Both the position numbers and the translations under genes were made by a program. DNA of 25,154 nucleotides from JBMYYE01 sp049609065 (GTDB lineage: Bacteria > Pseudomonadota > Alphaproteobacteria > Rhodobacterales > Rhodobacteraceae), in assembly GCA_049609065.1 (NCBI GenBank), contig JBMYYE010000024.1, positions 1 to 25,154 on the forward strand, in the 5' to 3' direction. Below, in pieces: positions 15,600-23,383 of the stretch. Under the pieces are notes generated by a model, which ran no database searches, had not been told where the DNA came from, and saw only the letters and a list, made by a program, of their open reading frames with translations. Position 1 is the stretch's first letter. Every line of letters begins with the position of its first letter.

Positions 15600-16388
15600 A
15601 TGCGCATTCTTATTACCAACGACGACGGCATCAACGCACGCGGTTTACAGACCCTAGAAGCCATCGGCGCAGAGATTGCAGGCCCTGATGGGGAGGTCGT
15701 GGTTGTGGCCCCTGCCTTTGAACAATCCGGCGTCGGGCATTGCATCAGCTATACGCGCCCGATGCTGATTTCGGAATTTGCCCCCAATCGCTATGCGGTT
15801 GAAGGGACGCCAGCCGATTGTGTCCTTGCAGGGATCTACGATGTCAGCCCTGACAAGCCCTTTGATCTTATTCTCTCGGGCATCAATCGCGGCAACAATT
15901 CCGCGCAAAACGCGCTTTATTCGGGGACCCTTGGCGCGGCCATCGAAGGCGCGCTTCAAGGTGTGCTGTCCATTGCGCTTTCGCAATATCTCGGCCCAGA
16001 TAACTATCATGCCGACGATCCCTTTGATGCCGCCGGCCAACATGGCGTTGCCGCAATCAAACGTATTTTGAATAATCGCCCGCCTGAATCCGACGATTAC
16101 CGTTTGTATTACAATGTAAACTTCCCGCCCGTCGCCGCCAAAGACGTCAAAGGAACGCGCATCACATCCCAAGGCTTTCGTCGGGATGCCGATTTTTCCG
16201 TTGTTCCCCAAGAAAGCCCAACAGGGCGTAAATATCTCTGGATCAAAGGCGGACCACAGCACACGCCCACATTGGACGGCACAGATGCCAATGCAAATGT
16301 AACAGGCTATATTTCCATCACCCCAATGCGCGCCGATTTCAGCGACCACGCCGAAATCAAACGTTTGCGTGAGGCCGCAGAAGAATGA
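15600..16388 (+). CDS. surE: 5'/3'-nucleotidase SurE
   Basis: SurE is a metal-dependent phosphatase for nucleoside monophosphates and short polyphosphate. The 262-residue protein has the metal ligands Asp8 and Asp9 in LITNDDGI. Further motifs are APAFEQSGVGH, VEGTPADCV, and LSGINRGNNSAQNALYSGT. The start at 15600 is near a weak GAGA ribosome binding site. The stop overlaps the start of pcm (ATGA, 16385-16388), so both are co-translated. This order surE-pcm-LysM/M23 is the same as surE-pcm-nlpD in E. coli. In the 184-nt gap upstream I see no strong promoter. Confidence 0.96.
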   Translation: MRILITNDDGINARGLQTLEAIGAEIAGPDGEVVVVAPAFEQSGVGHCISYTRPMLISEFAPNRYAVEGTPADCVLAGIYDVSPDKPFDLILSGINRGNNSAQNALYSGTLGAAIEGALQGVLSIALSQYLGPDNYHADDPFDAAGQHGVAAIKRILNNRPPESDDYRLYYNVNFPPVAAKDVKGTRITSQGFRRDADFSVVPQESPTGRKYLWIKGGPQHTPTLDGTDANANVTGYISITPMRADFSDHAEIKRLREAAEE

Positions 16389-17026
16389 TGACACCCGAAC
16401 AGCAGATGCAGTTCTTATTCCAACTGCGCCAAAAAGGTGTAACCGACCCAGACGTGCTCAACGCGATGGAGAAGGTCGACCGGGCGCTTTTTATCACGGA
16501 TGGCCTCTTCAAAGATCGCGCTTACGAAGACACCCCCCTGCCCATTGCCTGCGGGCAAACGATATCACAACCCTCCGTTGTTGGGCTGATGACGCAAGCC
16601 CTTAAGGTCACGCCGCGCTGTAAGGTCCTCGAAGTTGGCACGGGATCTGGCTACCAAGCCGCGATTTTAAGCCACCTTGCGCGGCGCATCTATACGGTTG
16701 AACGCCATCGTCCCTTAGCGCAGCGCGCGCGTGCGATCTATCAAAGCCTTGATATGACGAATATCACCGCCACCACCGATGACGGGAGCTTCGGGCTCCC
16801 AAAACAAGCCCCCTTTGATCGGATCATCGTCACCGCAGCCGCCGAAGACCCGCCAGGGCCTTTGATGCAGCAGCTCAAAGTTGGCGGCATCATGGTTGTG
16901 CCTGTGGGTCAAACCGATGCGGTGCAGACCCTTGTGAAAGTCACACGACTTGAAAACGGGTATGATTACGCCGAGTTACGGCAAGTGCGCTTCGTGCCCC
17001 TTGTCGAAGGGGTTGCAAGCAACTAA
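16385..17026 (+). CDS. pcm: Protein-L-isoaspartate O-methyltransferase
   Basis: Pcm methylates isoaspartyl residues that form in ageing proteins and so starts their repair. The 213-residue protein has the SAM motif VLEVGTGSGYQ and the N-terminal region DTPLPIACGQTISQP that binds the substrate peptide. The late motifs are FDRIIVTAAAEDPP and KVGGIMVVPVG. The start overlaps the surE stop in ATGA; a second ATG at 16388 is possible. The lipoprotein gene begins 48 nt downstream on the same strand. Confidence 0.95.
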   Translation: MMTPEQQMQFLFQLRQKGVTDPDVLNAMEKVDRALFITDGLFKDRAYEDTPLPIACGQTISQPSVVGLMTQALKVTPRCKVLEVGTGSGYQAAILSHLARRIYTVERHRPLAQRARAIYQSLDMTNITATTDDGSFGLPKQAPFDRIIVTAAAEDPPGPLMQQLKVGGIMVVPVGQTDAVQTLVKVTRLENGYDYAELRQVRFVPLVEGVASN

Positions 17027-17074
17027 GTTAGCCCTAAGAAAACACCCCGTTTAAGGGGAATTGAGGGCGTGCAA

Positions 17075-18187
17075 ATGGCAATTTTATCAAAAACATTTAC
17101 CAAACCACTTTTAATAACGGTGGCCTGTATGGGCTTATCGGCCTGTGATGGCGACTTTGACATGCGTGGCGTGTTCAATGGCCACGACACCAGTTCAGCC
17201 GCCCGTGGCGCGACCCAAGCCCGCCCCAAAGCCGACAGCCGTGGCATCATCGCCTACCCCAATTACCAAGTGGTCGAGGCGCGCAGTGGTGACACCGTCG
17301 CCAGCGTCGCCGCCCGCATCGGTGTATCACCTCAGAGCCTTGCCAAACACAATGGCGTCGCCACGGATACGCCGCTTCGCAAGGGTGAAATCCTCGCCTT
17401 GCCAAAACCCGTCGACGCCGAAACAATCCTGCCCGATAATGACAATATCGACATCACTGAAATCGCAGGAAGCGCCATTGATCGCGCCGATCAAGGCACA
17501 CCCAAGATTAGCAAACAAACGGGTCAAGAGCCGATCCGCCATAAAGTCAAACGCGGTGAAACGGCTTATTCCATTGCCCGCCTCTATGGCGTGTCCCCGC
17601 GCTCATTGGCGGATTGGAACAATCTGAGCGCGGACCTCGAAGTCCGTGAAAACCAATTCCTCTTAATCCCTGTGGTCACTGAAGTGGCCTCAAAAACAAC
17701 ACGCGAAACCGCGCCAGGTGAAGGCACAACAACCCCCGTGCCGCCAAGCGCAGTAGAGCCCCTTCCAAAAGAGAATGCGACGACAAAAATTGAGCCGTCC
17801 GAACTCCCGAAGGCGCCTGATCTTGGATCTGCGAATGCAGGGCGCATGACATTCCCAGTCTCAGGGCGGATTATCCGCGATTTCCAAAAAGGCAAAAGCG
17901 ATGGCATTGATATTGCGGCCTCCGCTGGTGCCTCTGTAAAAGCCGCTGATAGTGGCACTGTTGCCGCCATCACCCAAGACACCGATCAGGTGCCGATCCT
18001 TGTCATTCGCCACGCTGGCAACATGATGTCCGTTTACGCAAATGTCGACAACATCACGGTTGAAAAAGGCTCCAAGGTGAAACGTGGGCAACAAATCGCG
18101 AAGGTCCGTAAAACGGCCAACCCATTTGTGCATTTTGAATTGCGCAAAGGCTTCGACAGCATCGATCCAACGCCGTATTTCAACTAA
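17075..18187 (+). CDS. NlpD-like lipoprotein with two LysM domains and a degenerate LytM (M23) domain
   Basis: This is an envelope lipoprotein of 370 residues. The signal peptide ends in LSAC, with the lipidated Cys at 24. Two LysM peptidoglycan-binding domains follow (about 64-110, and 150-196: HKVKRGETAYSIARLYGVSP). After a Pro/Thr-rich linker comes a C-terminal LytM/M23 domain (about 255-370). In active M23 enzymes the first zinc ligand is His in HxxxD; here the stretch reads GKSDGIDIA without that His, as in NlpD and EnvC. It is probably an activator of a cell-division amidase, not a hydrolase. GAGGG at 17063-17067 is 7 nt from ATG 17075; a GTG at 17069 is the alternative start. The gene follows surE-pcm, as nlpD does in E. 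coli. Confidence 0.9.
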   Translation: MAILSKTFTKPLLITVACMGLSACDGDFDMRGVFNGHDTSSAARGATQARPKADSRGIIAYPNYQVVEARSGDTVASVAARIGVSPQSLAKHNGVATDTPLRKGEILALPKPVDAETILPDNDNIDITEIAGSAIDRADQGTPKISKQTGQEPIRHKVKRGETAYSIARLYGVSPRSLADWNNLSADLEVRENQFLLIPVVTEVASKTTRETAPGEGTTTPVPPSAVEPLPKENATTKIEPSELPKAPDLGSANAGRMTFPVSGRIIRDFQKGKSDGIDIAASAGASVKAADSGTVAAITQDTDQVPILVIRHAGNMMSVYANVDNITVEKGSKVKRGQQIAKVRKTANPFVHFELRKGFDSIDPTPYFN

Positions 18188-18230
18188 ACAAAATGAAAAC
18201 AAGGCTATAGGGGCAAAATGCGCCTATAGC
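18188..18230 (-). terminator. Terminator of the tat operon
   Basis: GCTATAGG (18204-18211) pairs with CCTATAGC (18223-18230), with a G-G mismatch and a GC step inside and an AAAAT loop. On the minus strand the hairpin is followed by the T-rich TTGTTTTCATTTTGTTT. It overlaps the stop codon of the DUF815 gene. On the plus strand no T run follows, so it is mainly a minus-strand terminator. Confidence 0.5.
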
Positions 18231-19063
18231 TGTACGCCTTTACGACCCGCGAGGTCGACAAAATATTGCCACGCCACACGGCCCGATCGACTGCCACGGG
18301 TGGCTTGCCATTCAATGGCTTCTGCGCGCAAATCAGCGTCAGAAATTTGCACATTATAGGCCTCACAATAGCCGCGGATCATCGATAGATAGTCGTCTTG
18401 GTCGCACGGGTGGAAGCCGAGCCACAAGCCAAATCGATCCGATAGGGATACTTTTTCTTCGACGGCTTCACCGGGGTTAATGGCGCTTGAACGTTCGTTT
18501 TCGATCATATCACGCGGCATCAAATGCCGGCGATTTGACGTTGCATAGAACAGCACATTGTCAGGCCGCCCCGAAATCCCCCCATCAAGCACCGCCTTCA
18601 GCGACTTATAATGCTGATCATCATGGGAGAAAGACAGGTCATCACAAAACAGCAAAAACCGGAATGGAACATCACGCAAATGATCGAGCAGCCGCCCGAC
18701 GCTTGGTAAATCTTCGCGTTGAAGTTCGATCAATTTTAGCGTGTGGCCTTCTGCCTCCAAAGCCCCGTGGATCGCCTTCACGACAGAGGATTTCCCCATC
18801 CCGCGCGCGCCCCATAAAAGCGCATTATTCGCAGGAAACCCGTCGGCAAAACGGCGGGTGTTTTCCAAAAGCGTATCACGTGCACGATCAATACCAACCA
18901 ACAGCCCGAGATCGATCCGCGCCACAGTTTTCACAGGCAAAAGAACCTCAGGGGCGGTTTGCCAGAGGTAGGCAGAGCTCGTGGAAAAATCAGGGGCCTC
19001 CAACGGAGCCGGTGACAAGCGCTCAAGCGCGCTTGCAATACGCTCCATCGGATCAGTCGTCAT
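18224..19063 (-). CDS. DUF815 family ATPase (AAA-type)
   Basis: The 279-residue P-loop protein of the DUF815 family has Walker A GARGMGKS (85-92) and a Walker B-like FRFLLFCDDLSF. Further AAA features are the sensor stretch VLFYATSNRRHL and an arginine-rich C-terminus (ATRGSRSGRVAWQY). Members are annotated as AAA ATPases of unknown function. The start at 19063 (MTTDPMERI) lies inside the end of tatC and overlaps it by 11 nt. A longer frame up to 19222 overlaps tatC in another register and is a shadow. Its linkage to tatC suggests co-expression with the Tat system; a functional link is not shown. Confidence 0.87.
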   Translation of the reverse strand: MTTDPMERIASALERLSPAPLEAPDFSTSSAYLWQTAPEVLLPVKTVARIDLGLLVGIDRARDTLLENTRRFADGFPANNALLWGARGMGKSSVVKAIHGALEAEGHTLKLIELQREDLPSVGRLLDHLRDVPFRFLLFCDDLSFSHDDQHYKSLKAVLDGGISGRPDNVLFYATSNRRHLMPRDMIENERSSAINPGEAVEEKVSLSDRFGLWLGFHPCDQDDYLSMIRGYCEAYNVQISDADLRAEAIEWQATRGSRSGRVAWQYFVDLAGRKGVQL

Positions 19064-19955
19064 CACGGTCCATTTCATCCATGAGGTCGGCGTTTGCCTC
19101 GTCCTCATCAGACTCGTCATCTTCATCCCATAGGCCTTCGGCCCGAAGATGTTCTTCGCGTTTTGTTTCCACGCGTGCGACCAGCTGAATGGACACTTCA
19201 TATAGGCCATAAACGACCACAAAAAGGATCCCTTGGGTGATCACATCAGGGGGCGTCACAAGCGCCGCCAAAACCAAAATCGCCACAACCGCATATTTGC
19301 GAACCGAACGCAAACCATCCGCAGACACAAGCCCCGCTTTACCCATCAAGGTTAGCAACACCGGCAGCTGGAAACAAAGGCCAAAGGCTACGATGAATTT
19401 AATGGTCAGTGCGAGATATTCTTCTGCTGAGCCTTGGAACACCACACTGGGTGCTGAATTGACGCCGCCGATTGCTTCGCCTGCGCTTCCGACTTGTTGA
19501 AAGCCCAAGAAGAAATCAAACGCCAGCGGGGTGACCACATAGAAGGCAAAGCTTGCGCCGAGCAAAAACATAAACGGTGATGCAAGCATGAAAGGCAAAA
19601 AGGCGCCTTGTTCGTTTTTGTAAAGGCCAGGCGCGACAAAGCGCCATAACTGCATGCCAATGTATGGAAAAGATAAGATCAATCCACCCAAAAGCGAAAT
19701 GCGAATGGCAACAAAGAAGCCTTCTTGGGCCTTAATAAAGACCAAACCGCAATCTTGTCCGCGCTCAGCAAGCACCGAACACAAAGGAGATGTTAGAAAA
19801 TTAAAGATGTGTTCAGCAACAGTGAAACAAATCACCATGCCGATGATAAACGCAATCGCAGAGTGAATGAGCCGCGTACGCAGCTCTGTCAGATGTTCGA
19901 TCAACGGGGCCGAGGACCCTTCGATATGGGCGTCTTTGCTGGCCTCGTCGCTCAT
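19053..19955 (-). CDS. tatC: Sec-independent protein translocase TatC
   Basis: TatC is the six-helix membrane receptor for twin-arginine signal peptides. The 300-residue protein has the N-terminal motif LIEHLTELRTRLI with the conserved Glu, the LSFPYIGMQLWRFVAPGLY stretch, and FIVAFGLCFQLPVLL. The tail from about 265 is highly acidic (DEDDESDEDEANADLMDEMDRDDD), which is longer than in E. coli. It also has a loop between helices with QQVGSAGEAIGGVNSAPS. The start overlaps the tatB stop (ATGA, 19955-19952) and its stop overlaps the DUF815 start. Confidence 0.96.
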   Translation of the reverse strand: MSDEASKDAHIEGSSAPLIEHLTELRTRLIHSAIAFIIGMVICFTVAEHIFNFLTSPLCSVLAERGQDCGLVFIKAQEGFFVAIRISLLGGLILSFPYIGMQLWRFVAPGLYKNEQGAFLPFMLASPFMFLLGASFAFYVVTPLAFDFFLGFQQVGSAGEAIGGVNSAPSVVFQGSAEEYLALTIKFIVAFGLCFQLPVLLTLMGKAGLVSADGLRSVRKYAVVAILVLAALVTPPDVITQGILFVVVYGLYEVSIQLVARVETKREEHLRAEGLWDEDDESDEDEANADLMDEMDRDDD

Positions 19956-20638
19956 GCTTTATCCGTCTTGGTTGTGGTGGCCTTTGCCGCGGTTTTCTTG
20001 GCTGGCGCTTTCTTAGCTGCAGGCTTCTTAGCTGCAGGCTTCTTAGCTGCAGGCTTCTTAGCTGCCGCTTTTTTCGGGGCCGGCGTTTTTGCAGCGGGTG
20101 TCTTTGCCGCTGTTTTTTTCGCTGGTGCTTTCTTCGCAGGCGCCTTCTTTGCAGTGGGCTTTGCCTTTGCTTCAGGTTTAGGCTCTTCTGTGGCTTGTTC
20201 TTTTGCCTGCCGCTCAAGCGCTTTTTCAGCCGCTTTCTTTTGAATGAGTTCTGCAGCCGCTTTGCGCTCTTCGCTTAAAGCTTTGGTGTTCGGGCCCAAT
20301 TCGGGGCCCTCCTCTGCGGCATCTTCTTTTGCGTCACCGTCTGTTTTGGCTTTGGACTTGCTTGGGTCCCAGTTTTCAAACTTGGTTGCTGCTTTGTCGA
20401 GCGCATCCAACCCCATGGATTTGGGGGATGTTGCCTTCTTTAAAGTTGAAGCCACATCTTTCACGCCCGCATCATCAGCGGCTTGTTCCATCGCAGATGA
20501 AAACTCACGAGCCATCGCTTTTGCTTTGCCCGTCATCCGTCCAAGTGTACGGAACATTCCAGGCAAATCTTGCGGGCCCACAACAATCAGCGCAACAACG
20601 CCAATGACCAAAAGTTCGGTCCAGCCAATATCAAACAT
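19952..20638 (-). CDS. tatB: Tat translocase subunit TatB with a Lys/Ala/Pro-rich tail
   Basis: TatB forms the receptor complex with TatC. Its N-terminus, MFDIGWTELLVIGVVALIVVG, contains the single membrane helix, and the amphipathic helix PGMFRTLGRMTGKAKAMAREF follows. The 228-residue protein is longer than common TatB (about 170) because of an unusual C-terminus. From about residue 155 it is built from Lys, Ala and Pro repeats like histone H1 tails (KKAPAKKAPAKKTAAK; KKPAAKKPAAKKPAAK). The DNA contains 15-bp tandem units here (see the repeat entry). The spacing to tatA is 21 nt, and the stop overlaps the tatC start in ATGA. The tail could be a disordered, positively charged cytoplasmic extension. 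Confidence 0.94.
   Translation of the reverse strand: MFDIGWTELLVIGVVALIVVGPQDLPGMFRTLGRMTGKAKAMAREFSSAMEQAADDAGVKDVASTLKKATSPKSMGLDALDKAATKFENWDPSKSKAKTDGDAKEDAAEEGPELGPNTKALSEERKAAAELIQKKAAEKALERQAKEQATEEPKPEAKAKPTAKKAPAKKAPAKKTAAKTPAAKTPAPKKAAAKKPAAKKPAAKKPAAKKAPAKKTAAKATTTKTDKA
20011..20070. repeat. 15-bp tandem repeat in tatB
   Basis: The unit TCTTAGCTGCAGGCT occurs three times without change at 20011-20025, 20026-20040 and 20041-20055. A fourth, partly changed copy (TCTTAGCTGCCGCTT) is at 20056-20070. On the coding strand each unit gives one KPAAK-type block of TatB. Exact identity at the DNA level suggests recent slippage expansion, and copy number may vary between strains. Confidence 0.9.
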
Positions 20639-20659
20639 GAGCGTGTGAGAAAGGGGCGC

Positions 20660-20872
20660 TTACGCCTCTTTCTTTTCCTCTTTTGGAGTCACATCAACAG
20701 CTTCATCTGCGCCTTCAGCGATTTCTTTGGTGCTGTCATCGACGCCTTTTTTGAAGGCTGTAATGCCTTTGCCCACTTCACCCATGAGAGATGAAATTTT
20801 GCCGCGGCCAAAGAGAACCAAAACCACAACAGCAATGAGAAGAAGACCCGGAAGGCCGATATTATTGAGCAT
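20660..20872 (-). CDS. tatA: Sec-independent protein translocase TatA
   Basis: TatA forms the transport pore of the Tat system. The 70-residue protein has a membrane helix (IGLPGLLLIAVVVLVLFG), the FGRGK hinge and an amphipathic helix (KISSLMGEVGKGITAFKKG), then an acidic tail ending EEKKEA. The start at 20872 (MLNNIGLPG) has GGAG 6 nt upstream. A GTG at 20890 in frame would add six residues but has no adequate ribosome binding site. It is the first gene of tatA-tatB-tatC-DUF815. Confidence 0.93.
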   Translation of the reverse strand: MLNNIGLPGLLLIAVVVLVLFGRGKISSLMGEVGKGITAFKKGVDDSTKEIAEGADEAVDVTPKEEKKEA

Positions 20873-20882
20873 GTTACTCTCC

Positions 20883-20912
20883 CTATTCACATGCAGGTCT
20901 CGTGAAATTCAC
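20883..20912 (-). other. Possible nine-codon leader reading frame before tatA
   Basis: A minus-strand GTG at 20912 follows the perfect Shine-Dalgarno AAAGGAGG (20917-20924) with 4 nt spacing. It opens nine codons (MNFTRPACE) that end in TAG at 20885-20883, 10 nt before tatA. The strength of the Shine-Dalgarno without another gene to serve is the main argument. The frame also overlaps a 23-nt palindrome. It is speculative, because a nine-codon frame occurs easily by chance. Confidence 0.3.
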
Positions 20913-20918
20913 GCGACC
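20896..20918. promoter_or_regulatory. 23-nt palindrome in the tatA leader
   Basis: The two halves GGTC-T-CGTGAA and TTCACG-C-GACC surround a single central A, with one mismatch pair in eleven. In the tatA mRNA it would form a hairpin covering the GTG and part of the preceding Shine-Dalgarno; in DNA it could be a dimeric operator. It starts 24 nt before the tatA ATG. Confidence 0.5.
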
Positions 20919-20939
20919 TCCTTTATAACGTTCCCAACC

Positions 20940-20967
20940 TATTTATGGTGTCCGCGCCAAAGATCAA
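20940..20967 (-). promoter_or_regulatory. Candidate promoter of tatA
   Basis: Reading the minus strand, TTGATC (20967-20962) and TAAATA (20945-20940) are 16 nt apart. Transcription would start near 20932, placing the palindrome at about +14 to +36 of the mRNA. The rest of the gap (20968-21060) shows only a weak 5-bp CCCAT/ATGGG hairpin near 21031-21046 after the ABC gene, without a T run. Confidence 0.4.
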
Positions 20968-21060
20968 ACCCTAAAAGCAGGCAAATAGCAAAAAAGCCGC
21001 ACCTTTTACTTCCTTTTGCACTTTTACAGGGCCCATAGGATCATGGGTTTGCTCCGCCCT

Positions 21061-22173
21061 TTATTTGGAATGCGGAAAAACAAAGCACCGATCCCGCCGC
21101 AACGTCAACCAAAGTGCGGTTTCAGGCTTTGGTAGAAACACCGATGGCACGGTTGCCTTTAATTTGGCACCGCCGTCTTCCATGCGAAACTCCACGAGGC
21201 TTTCAGCCCCCATAAAGCGCGCACGTTCCACAATCGCACGTGCTGGAACACCATCTTGGGCGGTCGGGAGAGGTCCTTTACCTGAGCGATCAAAATCAAT
21301 GCGCAGGTGCTGGGGGCGAATAACGATGTCCACCGCACTGCCGTCTTCGACACCGGGGGCCAAAAATTGACCAAATGGCGTTTGCGCCAAGGCGCCTTTT
21401 ACAACTGCGGGAATGACATTCACATCTGAGAAAAAGGCAGCCGCAGCAAGGTCTTGGGGGGCATTATAAATGTTACGTGGCGCACCTTGCTGCACGATAA
21501 TACCCCCGCGCATCAAGGCGATTTCATCCGCCATACGCATGGCTTCTTGGGGTTCATGGGTCACAAGAAGGACCGCAGCTCCTTCTTCTTTTAGAACCGA
21601 TAGCGTCTCATCACGAATGTCATCACGCAACCGATTATCAAGGCCAGAAAAGGGTTCGTCCATCAACATGATCCCAGGGCGCGGCGCAAGGGCGCGCGCA
21701 AGGGCGATCCGCTGCTGTTCGCCCCCTGAAAGCTGATGCGGGTATTGCTCCGCGTAATGGCGCATCGCCACTTTTTTCAGCATTTCTTCGACGCGAGCGG
21801 CGGCATTTGCATGCCCTTTGAGGCCAAAGGCGACGTTTTGTGCCACGGTTAGGTGCGGAAAGAGGGCAAAATCCTGAAACATCATGCCAATGGAACGGCG
21901 TTCGGGTGGGATGCGGAATTTCGTGTCGCAAACCAAACGACCATCCGCCCAGATTTCGCCAGAGCGCTGCATTTCGACGCCAGCAATCATTCGCAATGTC
22001 GTTGATTTCCCACAGCCAGACGGCCCCAAAAGGCATGTCACCTGCCCGGCTTCTATCTTAAGGGATACGCCGCGCACGACCTCTTCTGTGCCATAAGATT
22101 GCCGGAGATCCCTGATCTCCAATCGCGGGGCATGTGTGGCGCCAGTGTTACCTCTGGCTTGCGGGGTGGACAT
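21061..22173 (-). CDS. ABC transporter ATP-binding protein (Fe3+/polyamine-like, FbpC/PotA type)
   Basis: This is a 370-residue ATPase of the FbpC/PotA/CysA class. It has Walker A GPSGCGKST (50-58), the Q-loop MMFQDFALFPHLTV, signature LSGGEQQR, Walker B IMLMDEPFSGLD, and H-loop LLVTHEPQEA. A C-terminal TOBE-like regulatory domain starts near 265 (DIVIRPQHLRI). The closest type is the Fe3+ (FbpC/AfuC) group, but no permease or binding-protein gene is adjacent, so the substrate is not certain. The start at 22173 has AAGGG 6 nt upstream. It follows the AlkC-like gene after 64 nt on the same strand and could be read through from it. Confidence 0.88.
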   Translation of the reverse strand: MSTPQARGNTGATHAPRLEIRDLRQSYGTEEVVRGVSLKIEAGQVTCLLGPSGCGKSTTLRMIAGVEMQRSGEIWADGRLVCDTKFRIPPERRSIGMMFQDFALFPHLTVAQNVAFGLKGHANAAARVEEMLKKVAMRHYAEQYPHQLSGGEQQRIALARALAPRPGIMLMDEPFSGLDNRLRDDIRDETLSVLKEEGAAVLLVTHEPQEAMRMADEIALMRGGIIVQQGAPRNIYNAPQDLAAAAFFSDVNVIPAVVKGALAQTPFGQFLAPGVEDGSAVDIVIRPQHLRIDFDRSGKGPLPTAQDGVPARAIVERARFMGAESLVEFRMEDGGAKLKATVPSVFLPKPETALWLTLRRDRCFVFPHSK

Positions 22174-22237
22174 ATAGAACCCTTACAAAAATCATCAGGT
22201 ATCGCCTAACAGGCCCGCCCGTCCCTCGCAAGGATTT

Positions 22238-23383
22238 TTACGCATGAGACAAGGTAAATTCCTGTTTTGCCACCTGTGTTCCATTCACCTGCAAGGCAAT
22301 GGAGTGGCGCCCTGGGTAATGGGTAAATGTGGTGCTTTCTGCCAAAAACCGATGTTTTTTGACGAGCTGAACTTGCGTTCCCTTTTTCATATTAAGGGAT
22401 TTCCATTTGAACACTTTCGGGCGCGTGGTGCCATTGGCCTTCACAAACTCAATCACAAAATCCACCATAAGGTTTTCATCCGCCTGCGCCGTCAAAAGTG
22501 TTGAAAAGGCAATCTGATCCCCGATCATCAGTGTCGGGTTTTCAACGGTAAATGCCTCGATCGAAATATTTGGCTTGTGGCGATATCCTAACATCTCAAG
22601 CGCACCACGATGCCCTGCCTTCACCCGCGTCCGCAAGGCATGGCGCGTCATCCAATTTAGTTCAGCTGGGTTTTGCTGTTTGAGCTTTGCCCAAGATTTC
22701 AACACCGCCACCACACCATCCGGATCACTTTTCGACAGATCATTCAGGTGATTGGCCACCGAACGCGTGACAAAGCGGGTTGGATCCCCATGAAGGGTCC
22801 TCAAAAAGGCCAATGGTGTTTGGGGATCCAGTTTGATGCCCTGCCCCCATGGTAACTTTGGCCGTGTGCCTTCGCTCACCAAGCGCCGCTGATGGTAATT
22901 ATCGCTTTCGGACCATGTCCGCATATAAGACAAGGTGAGGTCTTCGTGCGCATTCAAAAACGGACGGATCGCAAATTCCATTGAAAACCGTTTGGTGATT
23001 TCGCCCAAAAGCGGCAAGGCGATCTCGGGCTGGTCCATACCATGGGCCACAACCAAATCCCCAAGGGGCGCAATGATAAACGATCCAAAATCATCGTCTG
23101 TTTTTGTGGGATCCAAAGGAGGCGGCAAGGCGGCCTCAATGACCTGAGCCATCTCTTCAAACGCTGCGGGCAAGACTTGCGCGAGGTTATCTGCGATCCA
23201 AGCTTGGCGTGCTTTTAACTCAAGCGGCAAAAGCCCTGCCATGACGGAATCGATAAAATCCGACCTTGGAAAACGGTCATCTTGTGCGGTAAATAAACCC
23301 GCAAGATAGCTGACCGTTTCTTTATTAAAGAGCTGATCTTTCAGAGAAAAACCACGTTGTGCATTTGTGTGTTCACGCGCCAT
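22238..23383 (-). CDS. AlkC-like DNA alkylation repair glycosylase with C-terminal Ig-like domain
   Basis: The 381-residue protein is of the AlkC type, HEAT-like-repeat DNA glycosylases that remove 3-methyladenine and related alkylated bases without base flipping. The N-terminal part (about 10-280) is all-helical. It contains the family stretch AIRPFLNAHEDLTLSYMRTWSESDNYHQRRLVSEGTRPKLPW, which is split in the literature into the MRTW and RRLVSEGTRPKLPW motifs. Residues from about 283 (IEAFTVENPTLMIGDQIAF) form a beta-rich, Ig-like domain as found in some AlkC proteins. The ATG shares one base with the SDR stop (TAATG at 23385-23381), so it is translationally coupled. Activity is inferred from family resemblance. 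Confidence 0.8.
   Translation of the reverse strand: MAREHTNAQRGFSLKDQLFNKETVSYLAGLFTAQDDRFPRSDFIDSVMAGLLPLELKARQAWIADNLAQVLPAAFEEMAQVIEAALPPPLDPTKTDDDFGSFIIAPLGDLVVAHGMDQPEIALPLLGEITKRFSMEFAIRPFLNAHEDLTLSYMRTWSESDNYHQRRLVSEGTRPKLPWGQGIKLDPQTPLAFLRTLHGDPTRFVTRSVANHLNDLSKSDPDGVVAVLKSWAKLKQQNPAELNWMTRHALRTRVKAGHRGALEMLGYRHKPNISIEAFTVENPTLMIGDQIAFSTLLTAQADENLMVDFVIEFVKANGTTRPKVFKWKSLNMKKGTQVQLVKKHRFLAESTTFTHYPGRHSIALQVNGTQVAKQEFTLSHA

Noticed and set aside
15654..16394. A 246-residue antisense frame opposite surE
   Set aside because: surE is complete; the antisense frame has no ribosome binding site, no domain pattern and no operon context.
18487..19188. A 233-residue plus-strand frame opposite the DUF815 ATPase and tatC
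   Set aside because: It is Ser/Arg/Pro-rich low complexity created by the reverse of the true coding strand.
19981..20160. Repeat cluster as CRISPR array or mobile element
   Set aside because: The units are 15 bp, contiguous and in frame within tatB, without spacers; they encode the Lys/Ala/Pro tail.
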